Source: Rugalucina vietnamica
Lineage: Eukaryota > Mollusca > Bivalvia > Lucinida > Lucinidae
Assembly (NCBI GenBank): GCA_964017185.1
Contig: OZ024879.1
Location: 25,175,456 to 25,239,455, forward strand
Direction: 5' to 3'
DNA length: 64,000 bases
Shown here: positions 22,198-31,900 of the stretch, piece after piece
Layout: each line of letters starts with the position of its first letter
Numbering within the stretch: the stretch's first letter is position 1
Notes under the pieces: model-generated
Seen by the model: only the letters and a program-made list of their open reading frames with translations
Database searches by the model: none
Told to the model about the DNA's origin: nothing
Program-made: the position numbers and the translations under genes

Positions 22198-22300
22198 TAC
22201 CAGCGGGTGCGCGGTGCACCTGCCGCTCGGCATTTCGGCATAAAATTCGCCATTTCTCAACAATTTTGTTTATTTAGTGGGTGCGCGGTGCATTCCACAT
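22198..22300 (+). promoter_or_regulatory. GC-rich leader with duplicated motif
   Basis: GGGTGCGCGGTGCA occurs at about 22,204 and again at about 22,280. Each is followed within about 70 bp by a G-CAT/GTG-AAATTCGCCA phrase. The first copy extends to the 8-bp palindrome GGTGCACC. Position between primer site and ORF suggests a packaging or dimerisation region by analogy with retroviral leaders; this is inference. Confidence 0.35.
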
Positions 22301-22466
22301 TTATTTTCTACTTGTCTAAGGTTTGATTTGGCGTGAAATTCGCCAACTTGAATAGGTAATCGAACCGCGGACCCAACAATTGCTGTCAGTTTAGCAGCTG
22401 TACTCAGTCGTGTTCGATACGATAAAGTCGACGATTTGCTTTTCACCAACAACGTCATGCTTAATC

Positions 22467-23855
22467 ATGGATTTTCGGACAGCAGAACAAAAGGCAGAAT
22501 TTGATTCTCTATTTAAATCATTTATGGAAACTTTTAAAAAACAATTTAATCAAATTAGGTCAATTCAAATCAAAATAAATGAACAAGTAAAATCCATTGA
22601 AGTCAAAAATGATAAATTGTTTCATGAAGCATGTGCCAGACTTTCAGAGCCAGAGTCCCCTGATCGGTCCTCAAATACGACGCCAACATCTAAAACTGAC
22701 ATTGACGACGAGAAATTATTGAGCAGCACCGGAGAGAGCGAAATCAGCCAGTCAACACGTGATGGCACAAAGCAGTCATTCGAGGATGGTAAGTCCTTTC
22801 TTTCTCCGATTCTGTCACCGGGCATCCAATATGAGGCGGTGACGGAAGATGAATTTGCAACCGGCGAACCTATTGCATTTACGTCGAAGTCTCCACTGTT
22901 CGACTCTAAAGCATTTTCAACCGGTAATGCTCAAACTGGGTCAGATGTTTTCGGTGTGTCTGAAACTCATTGTACGTCTGTTCCTGATCAGTTTCCGATC
23001 GACCAGCGTCTTATCTCGCAAAGTCTGACGTCAGTTGACTCAAACATGCCCCGGTCTGACTCAAACTTGCTCCAGTCTGTCGAATACTCACCTGACGAAG
23101 CCCCAGTAGAAAACGTGAACCCATGTCTATCGGACGAATGTTCTGTTTCTTCTGGCGCTAAGTATGAAGCTACATTGGATACTTCAGTAAGCCATCCGTC
23201 AGAGTTTGGTCAAACCAAATCAGTTGCTAGTACATGCCTTGTGAATGACATTTGCTCTTCAACCCAGGAACCTTCACATTTTCTCATAACCGATCCTCCA
23301 GTGTGTGATGAGACAATGCACAATGCAAGCGTTCTTCCTCCACCCATACCCCGACACGGTCCTGATCTGCAAAACGACCATTTCGTTAGCAATGAACCAG
23401 GTTCGGAAAGATCAAAAGCACAAACCCTTACTTCTTTTTCATCATTGGGTAAGAGTGATGTTGGCTCATTTACCCAGGAAGCTTTCATCGTGACCGGTCC
23501 GTTACCGATGCAATCCCGATACGGTCAAGATCCACGGCCCAATGTTTCCTCAGGCACCAATCAAGTTTCAGAGGCCATAGTGGCACACATTCTTGCCTTG
23601 TCCTTTCCCAAGTACGGCACTGATGAAAACATAACCAGTTTCGTTGGCACCTCAGTTTTGAGGAGATCTGTTCTTGATTTGCCTTTTCCAAAGCATGGGC
23701 CTGATATCCTGGCGTTCTTTCGTCAGTTGACGTCGGGCGTCATTACGCAGGCTTTGCGGTCGTCCCAATCCGTTGGGCGTACTTCCGCTATCAGAATGGC
23801 AGAAGGCAGAGAAGCATACGGGAGACTGCGTCCCGTTCGTAGACCATGGTTTTAA
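22467..23855 (+). CDS. Unknown 462-residue protein of the LTR element
   Basis: The only long intact frame in the window. An upstream in-frame ATG at 22,410 would give 481 residues. I prefer 22,467 (AATCATGG, good context), where the peptide becomes charged and helical: MDFRTAEQKAEFDSLF and onward is rich in E, K and Q for about 60 residues and could form a coiled coil. The middle is Ser/Thr/Asp-rich and probably disordered. The C-terminal third has four copies of a motif close to LPFPKHGPD (residues about 308, 365, 397 and 424 of the longer form). The end is Arg-rich. No CCHC knuckle, protease or polymerase motif is visible. A Gag-like structural protein is possible from position and layout, and a captured host ORF is the alternative. 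A perfect 20-bp palindrome overlaps the stop codon. Confidence 0.65.
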   Translation: MDFRTAEQKAEFDSLFKSFMETFKKQFNQIRSIQIKINEQVKSIEVKNDKLFHEACARLSEPESPDRSSNTTPTSKTDIDDEKLLSSTGESEISQSTRDGTKQSFEDGKSFLSPILSPGIQYEAVTEDEFATGEPIAFTSKSPLFDSKAFSTGNAQTGSDVFGVSETHCTSVPDQFPIDQRLISQSLTSVDSNMPRSDSNLLQSVEYSPDEAPVENVNPCLSDECSVSSGAKYEATLDTSVSHPSEFGQTKSVASTCLVNDICSSTQEPSHFLITDPPVCDETMHNASVLPPPIPRHGPDLQNDHFVSNEPGSERSKAQTLTSFSSLGKSDVGSFTQEAFIVTGPLPMQSRYGQDPRPNVSSGTNQVSEAIVAHILALSFPKYGTDENITSFVGTSVLRRSVLDLPFPKHGPDILAFFRQLTSGVITQALRSSQSVGRTSAIRMAEGREAYGRLRPVRRPWF

Positions 23856-23873
23856 ATACATGTACATGTATTT
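23854..23873. repeat. Perfect 20-bp palindrome at the stop codon
   Basis: AAATACATGT followed by ACATGTATTT, overlapping the last two bases of the TAA stop of the long ORF. Confidence 0.85.
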
Positions 23874-25161
23874 TAAACGCAACGGGGTCACAAAAAACAA
23901 AATAAAAATAAAAAAGATGACCCAGTCGGAGCTTATTTAAGATGACTCATTCAGTTTTCATTATTCCATTCCTCATCCATAAAAAAAGAAAATATTTTGA
24001 AAATTCATAAGTCATAGAAGGCATGTTTATGTATATAAATTCATTATTTCACTTTATACATCCACCATTTAAGGTCTTCGAGCAAGACATTTAAGCCCCT
24101 TATAGTTCTCGTTAATGAATTCGGTAGCTCTGTTCCCAATATGACTGAAAATTATTGATGAGTGGGACGTTCAGCCAGTCACAACGACAGAAAAATCTTG
24201 TCCGAAAAATAGTGCAGTAAAGCTAGATTTACTTCCCCTGTCCTTCTCACTGACAGTTTGTCAAACGTTTTATTCAATCGGACAATAACATGCAAAACGC
24301 AAAGACTGTAAAACTTTTCTCCGACTGACAGTTTTCATTCATTCATTCATTCATTCATTCATTCATTCATTCATTTGTTGGTTCGTTCGTTCATCATTCA
24401 GCCATTCATCCATTTGTTCGTTCGTTCATTCCATTGTCACGGCGTCGATTCCTTCCTTCTTTCGTTCTCTCGCTCATTCAGTTATTGTTCGTTCATTCAT
24501 GCATACGGACATCGCCTCACTCTTATAAAGGCTTTCGTCTGTTCGTTCACTTCTTATTTTAAGACTGAAAAACTTGAACATTACATAAGAAAAATTAGTT
24601 AGCATCTTTATGCTCATTCTTCACTGAGCAATCGTTTTCATTTGTTATTTTGTCTTTAAAAATATACTTAAACCAAAATGTTTCAAATTATCAAAATAAA
24701 TGCATGTACCTGTTGACCGCCAAAATTGGTGATATGTCATTGCAAAAATATGTAAACAGACGATCATAGTTTTTGAGTACGATTGACTTACATTTATTTT
24801 TAAAAGATTAAGTTCTACGTGTATACTGACCACAAAAAGTTGTTTACTATTTATATGCAAGTAGAGGAAAAATAGAAATACTTCGATTTTCAGCAGTAAG
24901 ACAGTCAATTCTTTTTCTAAAACTGAAACTAGAAAATTCTATCTTGATTTACTGGATGAATACATACGAGCTTTCATAAGTTCCCGCTGCCCATGCACAG
25001 TTTAATTTGCCGTATTTCCTATAGTTCATGTGATTTTAACTTGTTTTCATTAAATCTTGACACATTATTTTATTTCCACTTTTACATGTTATGTTCTCTG
25101 GAACTACTACATATATAATATTTTCCTATCATTATCTTTCTTTCATATCAATTACATACAG
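23874..25161. other. Non-coding interior of the LTR element
   Basis: AT-rich with a (CATT)n tract at 24,335-24,375 and GTTC-rich tails to about 24,490. No coding signal. Confidence 0.5.
24335..24375. repeat. (CATT)n microsatellite
   Basis: About ten CATT units, then short GTTC repeats. Confidence 0.9.
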
Positions 25162-25223
25162 TCACCGTGTATCATCGACTCCTAGACTTGGTACCAGTTG
25201 AATGGCGGACAATCATGTCGAGG
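25162..25223 (+). CDS. Candidate exon, inverted paralogue of the zinc-finger gene exon
   Basis: Bounded by an acceptor (ATTACATACAG) and a donor (AGG|GTAAGA). Its frame reads VTVYHRLLDLVPVEW, closely matching VTVYHRLRNLVPGES on the minus strand at about 29,367-29,411. The intron after it also matches the minus-strand intron: CGACCTGGTACC lies about 145 bp past both donors and GTACGGCGA-T motifs about 325-335 bp past. So this is a piece of an inverted duplication. No zinc-finger exon follows on this strand; spliced to the microexon at 31,882 the frame would end at AKEEH-stop. Probably a decayed copy. Confidence 0.4.
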
Positions 25224-26241
25224 GTAAGAAAATGATTTATTTCTATGTCCTATCGTGATGATACCAATCAAAGAGAATAATGATATTATTTTAACATATT
25301 TATGATTAAAATGACATGCGCCCATGGTATGAAATCGATTTTAAGTGGTGTTTTTATTGAAAAACGAGCGACCTGGTACCCGCGAAAATATATGATTGTT
25401 TCGAAATTCGATCGTTTATCATGCATTTGGTGTTGATAAATTTCAAGCCATTGTCAGATATAAGATGATATAAAACTGCTGCAAATATAAAAGTAGTAAT
25501 TGTCACCAAACATACGCTAAATTGTATAAAAACGAGTAATAATGCCAGGTACCTCGAGTACGGCGACTTAGAACAGTCAACAAAAATATGGACGGCGACT
25601 TGCTAGCTAACAGTACGGCGATTTGTTGTTGATGGAAAGTTACTTGCGCATTTATACTCGATGTGGTTCGAGTACAGTACAGTTTCACCCGTCAGCTGTT
25701 CTGCAAAAGTTGGTATGGACCGTGATAAACCGATATTATGGCAAAAATACCCGTGTCGCACGAGATTAACAGCCATTATATTAATATAGCAATTCTCGTG
25801 CGCACGTGCTGTTAATGCATTGTTTTGTTTATGCTATTTACCTGGTGCAACGCAAATGAGTAACTGAAGTCCGCTCGAAACAAGCACAATCGTGAAAATT
25901 TTTACGCGTATGAAAATATGATGAGGCTGTTAAATATAGTGCACCATTATTTCTTTCGTTTGTGCAGAATTTGTACTATAATAGCGATCAAAAATGATTG
26001 TGTCATTCGTTAACATTCGCTAGGTCCCCCGGGGAGTGTTAAAACACTCCGAATGTTAATGAATGGAAAATCGTATCTGATCCCTATATTATATATTACT
26101 TTGTTCAAAATAACATTGATGTTCAAGTGTTGCGCCGAGTTTTAAATATCACTGTGCCGAATGCAGATTGTGCAATTAGGATGACGCCAACTTTTTTCAA
26201 ATACAATTTTATACGAAAACACGCCTATACAATATAAAGAG
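25224..26241. other. Intron-like sequence, left arm of the inverted duplication
   Basis: To about 25,660 this is homologous in inverse to 28,930-29,331. It contains three GTACGGCGACTT-like motifs (25,558, 25,591, 25,614). Beyond that no gene is seen; CTCGTGCG/CACGTGC-type short dyads occur near 25,794. Confidence 0.5.
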
Positions 26242-26335
26242 GATCTTACACGAATGGTCATTTCATATGAAATTTATTAAACGAGCCTTCGGTGAGTTTA
26301 ATAAATTTCATATAAAATGATCACGAGTGTAAGAT
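26242..26335. mobile_element. Hairpin element, copy 1 (imperfect)
   Basis: GATCTTACACGAATGGTCAT pairs with its inverse ending at 26,335 over about 40 bp; the loop GAGCCTTCGGTGA has a single change from copy 2. Confidence 0.8.
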
Positions 26336-26719
26336 TCCCGCAAGAGTGTTATTACACGTGTGGTCATACGATTTTTATGACATGACGTTATCCACTGGAA
26401 GACAGCGACGTCATATGATAAATAGAGAATCTTACACTCGTGGTCATTTCATATGAAATTTATTAAACGAGCCTTCGGCGAGTTTAATAAATTTCATATG
26501 AATGACCACGAGTGTAAGATTCGTTTTATCATATGACTTCTTAAATACGATTTTATCGCCTTTAAAGTGGACATATTTCCAATGAAAATTAACATTGTTG
26601 TTACGGACGTCGTCAATGACGTTAAGTATTCCCGCAAAAGTGTTAATACACGTGTGGTCTTACGTTTTTTATGACATAACGTTATCCACTGAAAAACAGC
26701 GATGTCATATATGATAAAC

Positions 26720-26722
<3 letters not shown>
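26336..26722 (+). repeat. Direct repeat pair flanking hairpin copy 2
   Basis: About 88 bp beginning TTCCCGCAAGAGTGTTATTA (26,335-26,424) recurs with about 85-90% identity at 26,630-26,722 (TTCCCGCAAAAGTGTTAATA). Both end in GTCATAT-ATGATAAA. The unit probably belonged to the same palindromic family. Confidence 0.75.
26427..26522. mobile_element. Hairpin element, copy 2 (near perfect)
   Basis: A stem of about 42 bp starting GAATCTTACACTCGTGGTCA closes on AAAC-GA-GCC-TTC-GGC-GA-GTTT, that is, a small GCC/GGC hairpin separated from the main stem by facing GA and GA. The stem is almost uninterrupted. Confidence 0.85.

Positions 26723-26766
<44 letters not shown>
26723..26766. repeat. Poly-T tract (44 bp)
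   Basis: Uninterrupted T run following ATAAACAGC. Confidence 0.95.
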
Positions 26767-27035
26767 CAGAAGTAAAAATGAAAATTTTTAATTGAAATTT
26801 TGATATTTTTATTTTATTTTCGCTCAAAACATACAGCATACTGTGCCTACCATCTTCAACTCACCGTCTTTGTTTAGGAGCAAAAATAAGAACAAGAAAA
26901 AGAAAAAAGCCAGTATACCCCTGTAAACCTCAGTTTTACTTTACAAAAATGGGGCTTACGTAGGACATGTTTTCATGATGTATATTATATTGTATTATGT
27001 CTCCCCCACTTCAGGGTCGGGAGACATAGAGGATA

Positions 27036-27182
27036 TTTGCTTGTTTGAGGTGAATACCAAATATATTTCATCGAGTGAGTTGAAAATATCAGAATTTTCA
27101 CGAGTGCGCAGCACGAGTGAAAATTTTGATGTTTTCAACTCACGAGATGAAATATTTTTGGTATTCACCGAAAAAAAGCAAA
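27036..27182. mobile_element. Foldback element, about 147 bp
   Basis: TTTGCTTGTTTGAGGTGAAT on the left is matched in inverse by ATTCACCGAAAAAAAGCAAA on the right. The fold continues through TTTCATC-GAGTGAGTTGAAAA to a centre at GAGTGCGCAGCACGAG. The plus-strand frame across it is a by-product. Confidence 0.8.
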
Positions 27183-27450
27183 TTTTCTTTTTATTTTATA
27201 CAATACACAGGCATTTTCCTATTCACAAAGCAGGCGGTGAAAATGCGAAAACCAAAAATTTTTGAAAACACGAATAATTTTGGTACCACATTGTTCTGTA
27301 TGTTCTAACTAAGAAAATGAATACCCACACTTTATGTTTTCGTTCATAAATAACGGAGTTATAGGCTTTTGAATTTGTGAAGTGAGATAGATTTAATGAC
27401 GTCAAGTAAATGGAAACGTCAGAAGTAATCCAAATAATCTGACGTCATTA

Positions 27451-27577
27451 CAGTGAAGATATAGGCTGATATCAGTCACTAGTGACTTTTGATATCAGTG
27501 AGATTTGATATCAGTGAAATTTCATATCAATGAAAATACCAATTTTATCAAGTTTTGATATACATTGGGTTTCACTG
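27451..27577. mobile_element. 127-bp TA-flanked MITE
   Basis: CAGTGAA at the left and TTCACTG at the right are flanked by TA on both sides. The interior has repeated TGATATCAGTGA and the 14-bp palindrome AGTCACTAGTGACT. Mariner-like by termini and TA target. Confidence 0.6.
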
Positions 27578-27611
27578 TAAAGAATAAAATAAATATTGTT
27601 TTTCCTCGTGC

Positions 27612-28670
27612 GTCTGTCTGTCTGTCTGTCCGTCCGTCTGTCTGTCCGTCACAAATCGTGTCCGCTCTATAACTTGAAAACCGTTAAAGATTTGTCAATG
27701 AAACTTGGTACACTTGTAAATCACGACGAGACAATGTGTCATGCACAAGAACCATAACACTAGCTTGAGTATTTTGGAGTTATTTCCCTTTGATTATTTT
27801 CGATACAATTTCGTGTCCGCTCTATAACTTGAAAACCGTTGAAGATTTTTCAATAAAACTTGGTACACTTATTAAGCATGATCAGACAATGTGTCATGCA
27901 CAAGAACCATAACCCTGGCTTGAGTATTTTATGAGTTATTTCCCTTTGATTATTTTCCATACAATTTCGTGCCCGCTCTATAACTCGAAAACCGTAAGAG
28001 ATATTTCAATAAAACTTGGTACACTTATAAAGCACGATAAGATGATGTGTCGTGCTAAAGAACCATAACTCTTGCTTGCATATCTTTGGAGTAATTTCCC
28101 TTTCATTATTTTCCATACAATTTCGTGTCCACTCTATAACTTGAAAACCGTAAGAGAAATTTCAGTGAAACTTGGTACACTTATAAAGCACGATGAGACG
28201 ATGTGTCATGCACAAGAATTATAAATCTTGCTTTCATATCTTTGGAGTTATTTCCCTTTGATTATTTTTCCATACAATTTCGTTGTCCAATGAAACTTGG
28301 TACACTTATAAAACATGATGAGATAAAGAACCATATCTCTTGCTTGCATATCTTTGGAGTTATTTCCCTTTAATTATTTTTCATACAATTTTGTGTCTGC
28401 TCTATAACTCAAAAACCATCAGAGATTTTTTCAATGAAACATGGTACACTTATAAAGCATGATGAGACGATGTGTCATGCACAAGAATCATTACTCTTGC
28501 TTTCATATCTTTGGAGTTATTTCCCTTTGATTATTTTCCATACAATTTCGTGCCCGCTCTATAACTTGAAAACCGTAAGAGATATTTCAATGAAACTTGG
28601 TACACTTATAAAACAGAATGACAGGATATGTGATGCACAAGAACTATAACTCTTGCTTGCATATTTTGGA
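27612..28670 (+). repeat. 157-bp tandem repeat with a leading (TCTG)n tract
   Basis: A (TCTG/TCCG)n tract (27,612-27,650) precedes about seven units of 146-165 bp, typically 157. They carry CGTGTCCGCTCTATAACTTG, TGAAACTTGGTACACTTATA and TTATTTCCCTTTGATTATTTT. One unit has lost about 45 bp (near 28,282). Layout parallels the element at 3347-4330. Confidence 0.85.
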
Positions 28671-28749
28671 CATGCGCGTAGAAAGGGGTGGGGGGGGGGC
28701 AGACATCAGTTTTCACATAGAAAACGAATTTAATATTTGGTATGGTATT

Positions 28750-28875
28750 TCAGCCGTCTAGCTTTCTAACTTTGATTTCTTTATCACAGTGCACTGTCAC
28801 AAGGTGATTGATTATATCCTTGAACCCGCTGGATGTCTCTGTGCAATAGGCGCACGTGAAGGGCATTATACAACC
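28750..28875 (-). CDS. C2H2 zinc-finger gene, candidate last exon
   Basis: Minus strand: acceptor ATCTTTTGCAG at 28,876-28,886, then 41 codons and TGA. The peptide contains C-A-Y-C, twelve residues, then H-L-V-T-V-H: C-X2-C-X12-H-X4-H, a standard single C2H2 spacing that could bind zinc. Joined to the exon at 29,332-29,506 the frame continues without a stop (phase 0). The gene lies antisense to the LTR element that contains it. Family is not recognised. A lone finger could be a DNA-binding or transposon-derived domain; expression is unknown. Confidence 0.5.
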   Translation of the reverse strand, partial: GCIMPFTCAYCTETSSGFKDIINHLVTVHCDKEIKVRKLDG

Positions 28876-29331
28876 CTGCAAAAGATGTATATTGAAAGAA
28901 GAATAAGTCAAAGTATCAAATTTCGCTGCATTCTGGTGTTACAAGTTGCCGTACTGTCTTTTAAGAAAATTTACATGTTGCCGTACACCAAACTGCTAAA
29001 TCGCCGTACTCTCATTTTGGACAAAAAACCTATAAAATCTATGTCGTCGGAAACAAAACTTTTACCAAGGATGAATTATAATGCCCTGAATATTTTGACA
29101 CCAAAAACGAAGTGCAAAAGGCTTTTTAAGCATGCAAAACGAACACATTTCGGTGGGACATTGTGTTTTGGGTGGTACCAGGTCGCACCATTTCAGTGCG
29201 GTTTGCAGCTTACAGCAACAACTGTTGAGTGTGCGAACCATGGACAATAGCTAAACATCTCTAGAAACGAATTCTAAATGTTTTAAAGGAAGAAACTCAT
29301 TAAAACCCATTGAATAAAACGTTTTACTTAC

Positions 29332-29506
29332 CCCACTAAGAGCCATGTCTTTACTTTGTATCGATTCACCTGGTACCAAGTTCCGGAGTCGATGATACAC
29401 GGTGACAGTTCTTGCCATGGAATGCATTTGTGTGCATGTACAGTCCGCATGTGCGACTTTGGTCAGCCGGGAAATCCTGTGCGTAGCTTGGCTGCCTTTG
29501 TCGTTC
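29332..29506 (-). CDS. C2H2 zinc-finger gene, candidate preceding exon
   Basis: Minus strand: a possible acceptor TATCTCCGCAG (29,507-29,517), or an ATG start at 29,520 in the same frame, leads to about 58 codons. These include ARTVTVYHRLRNLVPGESIQ and end MALSG before a strong donor GGG|GTAAGT. The stretch from GTCACCGTG onward is duplicated in inverse at 25,162. Conservation of the VTVYHRL frame between the copies supports coding. The start of the protein is uncertain: an ATG within this exon, at 29,346, would give a short form MALSG-GCIMPF. Confidence 0.45.
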
Positions 29507-29663
29507 CTGCGGAGATACATGTGCTTTAAGGTGCGCAGCTTCAGTTTTCTCCGAAGTGCAGCTGTGTATTTTAAGAATTTCTATGGCCATTAGGGTTTTT
29601 TCATTTTTGTTGTCTCGTTGCATTTGCATTTTCTCTCATTAATCATTTTTATACATTGACACC

Positions 29664-29800
29664 TGCATTTAGCTGGAACCACGAGAGCTGGTACGCTGGT
29701 TGGTTTCAGTTTTTCATTCATTTATCATTTACAAATCATTATCCATCATTGCATTTAGGCTGAGACCACGAGAGCTGGTATGCTGGTTGGTTTCAGTTTT
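29664..29800 (+). repeat. Tandem duplication, 87-bp spacing
   Basis: GCATTTAGCTGGAACCACGA at 29,664 and GCATTTAGGCTGAGACCACGA-type sequence at 29,751 are each followed by GAGCTGGTA-GCTGGTTGGTT. Confidence 0.75.
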
Positions 29801-29894
29801 TATGCATTTCCATTTTCCGTACATTCCGTTTCGACTCATGCAGCGGTGTTACGGATCTTTGCCGTTAATAGCGTCTGCCTGGGTTGAGACCTCA

Positions 29895-29908
29895 TACGTC
29901 ATGACGTA
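29895..29908. promoter_or_regulatory. Palindrome with two CRE-type half-sites
   Basis: TACGTCATGACGTA is a perfect 14-bp dyad containing facing TGACG half-sites of the ATF/CREB type. It lies upstream of the minus-strand zinc-finger exons' start side; function unproven. Confidence 0.3.
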
Positions 29909-30046
29909 CTGTCCCAGAGTCCGACCCCCGGATTCTGTGATTGTGCGAAAATGCAATGTACCGGGGCCGCCTCGACAAAGTTGGCCTATTTTTGAGATTT
30001 TAGTGTTTAGCTTCTGGTTACATGTTTCTATAGTCACAAATTTTAA

Positions 30047-30065
30047 ACCGCCTCGGCGAGGCGGT
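30047..30065. repeat. GC-rich perfect hairpin
   Basis: ACCGCCTCG-G-CGAGGCGGT, a 9-bp stem with a one-base centre in AT-rich surroundings. Confidence 0.7.
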
Positions 30066-31039
30066 ATTCAACTCATGATTATTTATTCTCCATATTTTCG
30101 CTCATTTAATGTCAATCACGTTTTAAGAAGAAACTATCGATTTGTTCATACCATTAGCTAAACATTAAATGTATGCCCATAAAACGTATACAGACGCCTA
30201 GGGTACCTTATCCCCTACGTCGTTATGCTCATATTTTGATTTGGTATATAACTTTTTTCTTGTGAAAGGGGTAGAGCGCAGACCATAAAACACAAACTTG
30301 GGGAGTCGGATACGAAGCATTTGACCAAACATGTAACTCGCTGATTATGACCGTAAAATTGGCAACGTCGTATATGTATGTGGCTATTAGATGTACATGT
30401 ATTATTCCCCATGCACAGTTCCATGCAAGCGCAACCCCATTTTGACAATTTAAACTAATAATTATAAAAGAGCGTTTTGACAAACTGTATACATGACAAA
30501 AACACTTTCATTTTCGAAATATCATTGGAATATCGCTTGTTTTATAACTACAGAACTAGGTGTTTTGATGATTTCCAATTTTGCACATTTCTTCTTCGAA
30601 ACGTTGGAACTTAGATTTCGTAAATATTTGCATATAATATTGTTGTTTAAAGTTTTTGCCGAATGTCATTTGAAACTTTCGTGTTTCGCTAAGTTAGATC
30701 TGTAATGGCAATGTTTTAACATTTGATTTACTCGGCGAGGCTTATTTCAAACATGTACATGTATGCCATTTTCGTATATTTTCGTAATTTAGTACGATTT
30801 CTATAAGGATATCGCAGCTTGCACGAAAACGGCTTCCAGCCACCATTCCTTGCAGTTTTGAAAGATTGGTTCATAGAATATGCAACTTAATGCTTTCCCT
30901 TCAACTTGGATACCAAGCCTTATTTAACTTAACTTTAGTTACTTTCTATACATAATATTTGCATTTTTCCGTATTGATGAACTAAGATTAACTATTGCTA
31001 CATTGGCTGTTTAGGATAAACGTTCGCATTCATCAATTA
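30066..31039. other. Non-coding interior of the LTR element
   Basis: AT-rich; several short frames on both strands, none with splice or family support. Confidence 0.45.
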
Positions 31040-31207
31040 TCAAACTAAAGACATTAATTGGCAACATTTAATTTTATGTATGACAGTTTTCGCTGTCCCA
31101 GTTTCCAGGGCTCGGGAATCTGTGTCAGCGACTAGGTCATTTTTGATTGTACGAGAAGTGGCACCGACTGTACTTTCTTGTATGATCTGCATACCATCTA
31201 GTCTACC
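31040..31207 (-). CDS. Candidate exon, unknown protein
   Basis: Minus strand: acceptor GCAAATTAGAACAG, then an open frame beginning GRLDGMQIIQESTVGATSRT and running about 55 codons to a stop. Composition is hydrophilic and protein-like. No good donor is visible before the stop, so it could be a terminal exon. It is on the same strand as, and upstream of, the zinc-finger exons; the link is not shown. Confidence 0.3.
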   Translation of the reverse strand, partial: GRLDGMQIIQESTVGATSRTIKNDLVADTDSRALETGTAKTVIHKIKCCQLMSLV

Positions 31208-31881
31208 CTGTTCTAATTTGCATATAGGATAATACAAAAACATGAAATGTAAATCAAAACAACATTTATCTACCTTTTACAAAATGTATTTTACAAGTTC
31301 CGTAAGACTTTTGAAATCAATCCAGATTTGTGTATTACATGTATAAAACATCAATCTTACATTCACTTATTATTAGCAAAATTCTTTATGCAAATGAAAC
31401 GTTTGAATTCATTGTTCTAACAGCTAAAATTCCAGCTTGCCTTGTTTCACTTCTTTCCATATAAATTAATTGTAAAGGACAGGGTATTCTTTTTGGCAAG
31501 CGCATGTCAAACATGCATATATATATGCCCATATTATATATGGATCTTTCCTCTTACCTGCAACTTGTCAGAATTCTGAGAGATACGGGGTCAAAACATT
31601 GGTGGATGTTTGGCTTTCACTAAACAGGGGTAGGAAACGGACTTGTTCAGAAGAGGGCTACATATATTTCGATTATTTCAACAACCAATGCCTTTTCTCC
31701 CTGCTTAGTTCTTATATCTTACCGGCGTCCCATCTCTTTCAGAATCCATGCAGATATATTGTACTTAATTATTTTGGGTCACTTGCATTGTCGGTTTGGG
31801 AGCGTTCGAGGATGGACAATAGGTCAAATTCGAATATTATGCTGTTGGTGTTTATTGTTTAATTAGAAATTATCTTTGCAG

Positions 31882-31900
31882 GCCAAAGAAGAACATTAAA
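31882..31900 (+). CDS. Candidate 19-nt microexon
   Basis: TTATCTTTGCAG precedes and GTAAGTACAG follows a 19-base segment; both splice sites are close to consensus. Spliced after 25,223 it would terminate the VTVYHRL frame at TAA. Could equally be chance. Confidence 0.25.

Noticed and set aside
28789-29250. 153-codon plus-strand frame
   Set aside because: It is the antisense shadow of the minus-strand zinc-finger exon and intron.
29700-30161. 153-codon plus-strand frame
   Set aside because: It crosses a tandem duplication and a hairpin; the peptide is Phe/Ser/Ile-rich with no family signal, and no splice sites support it.
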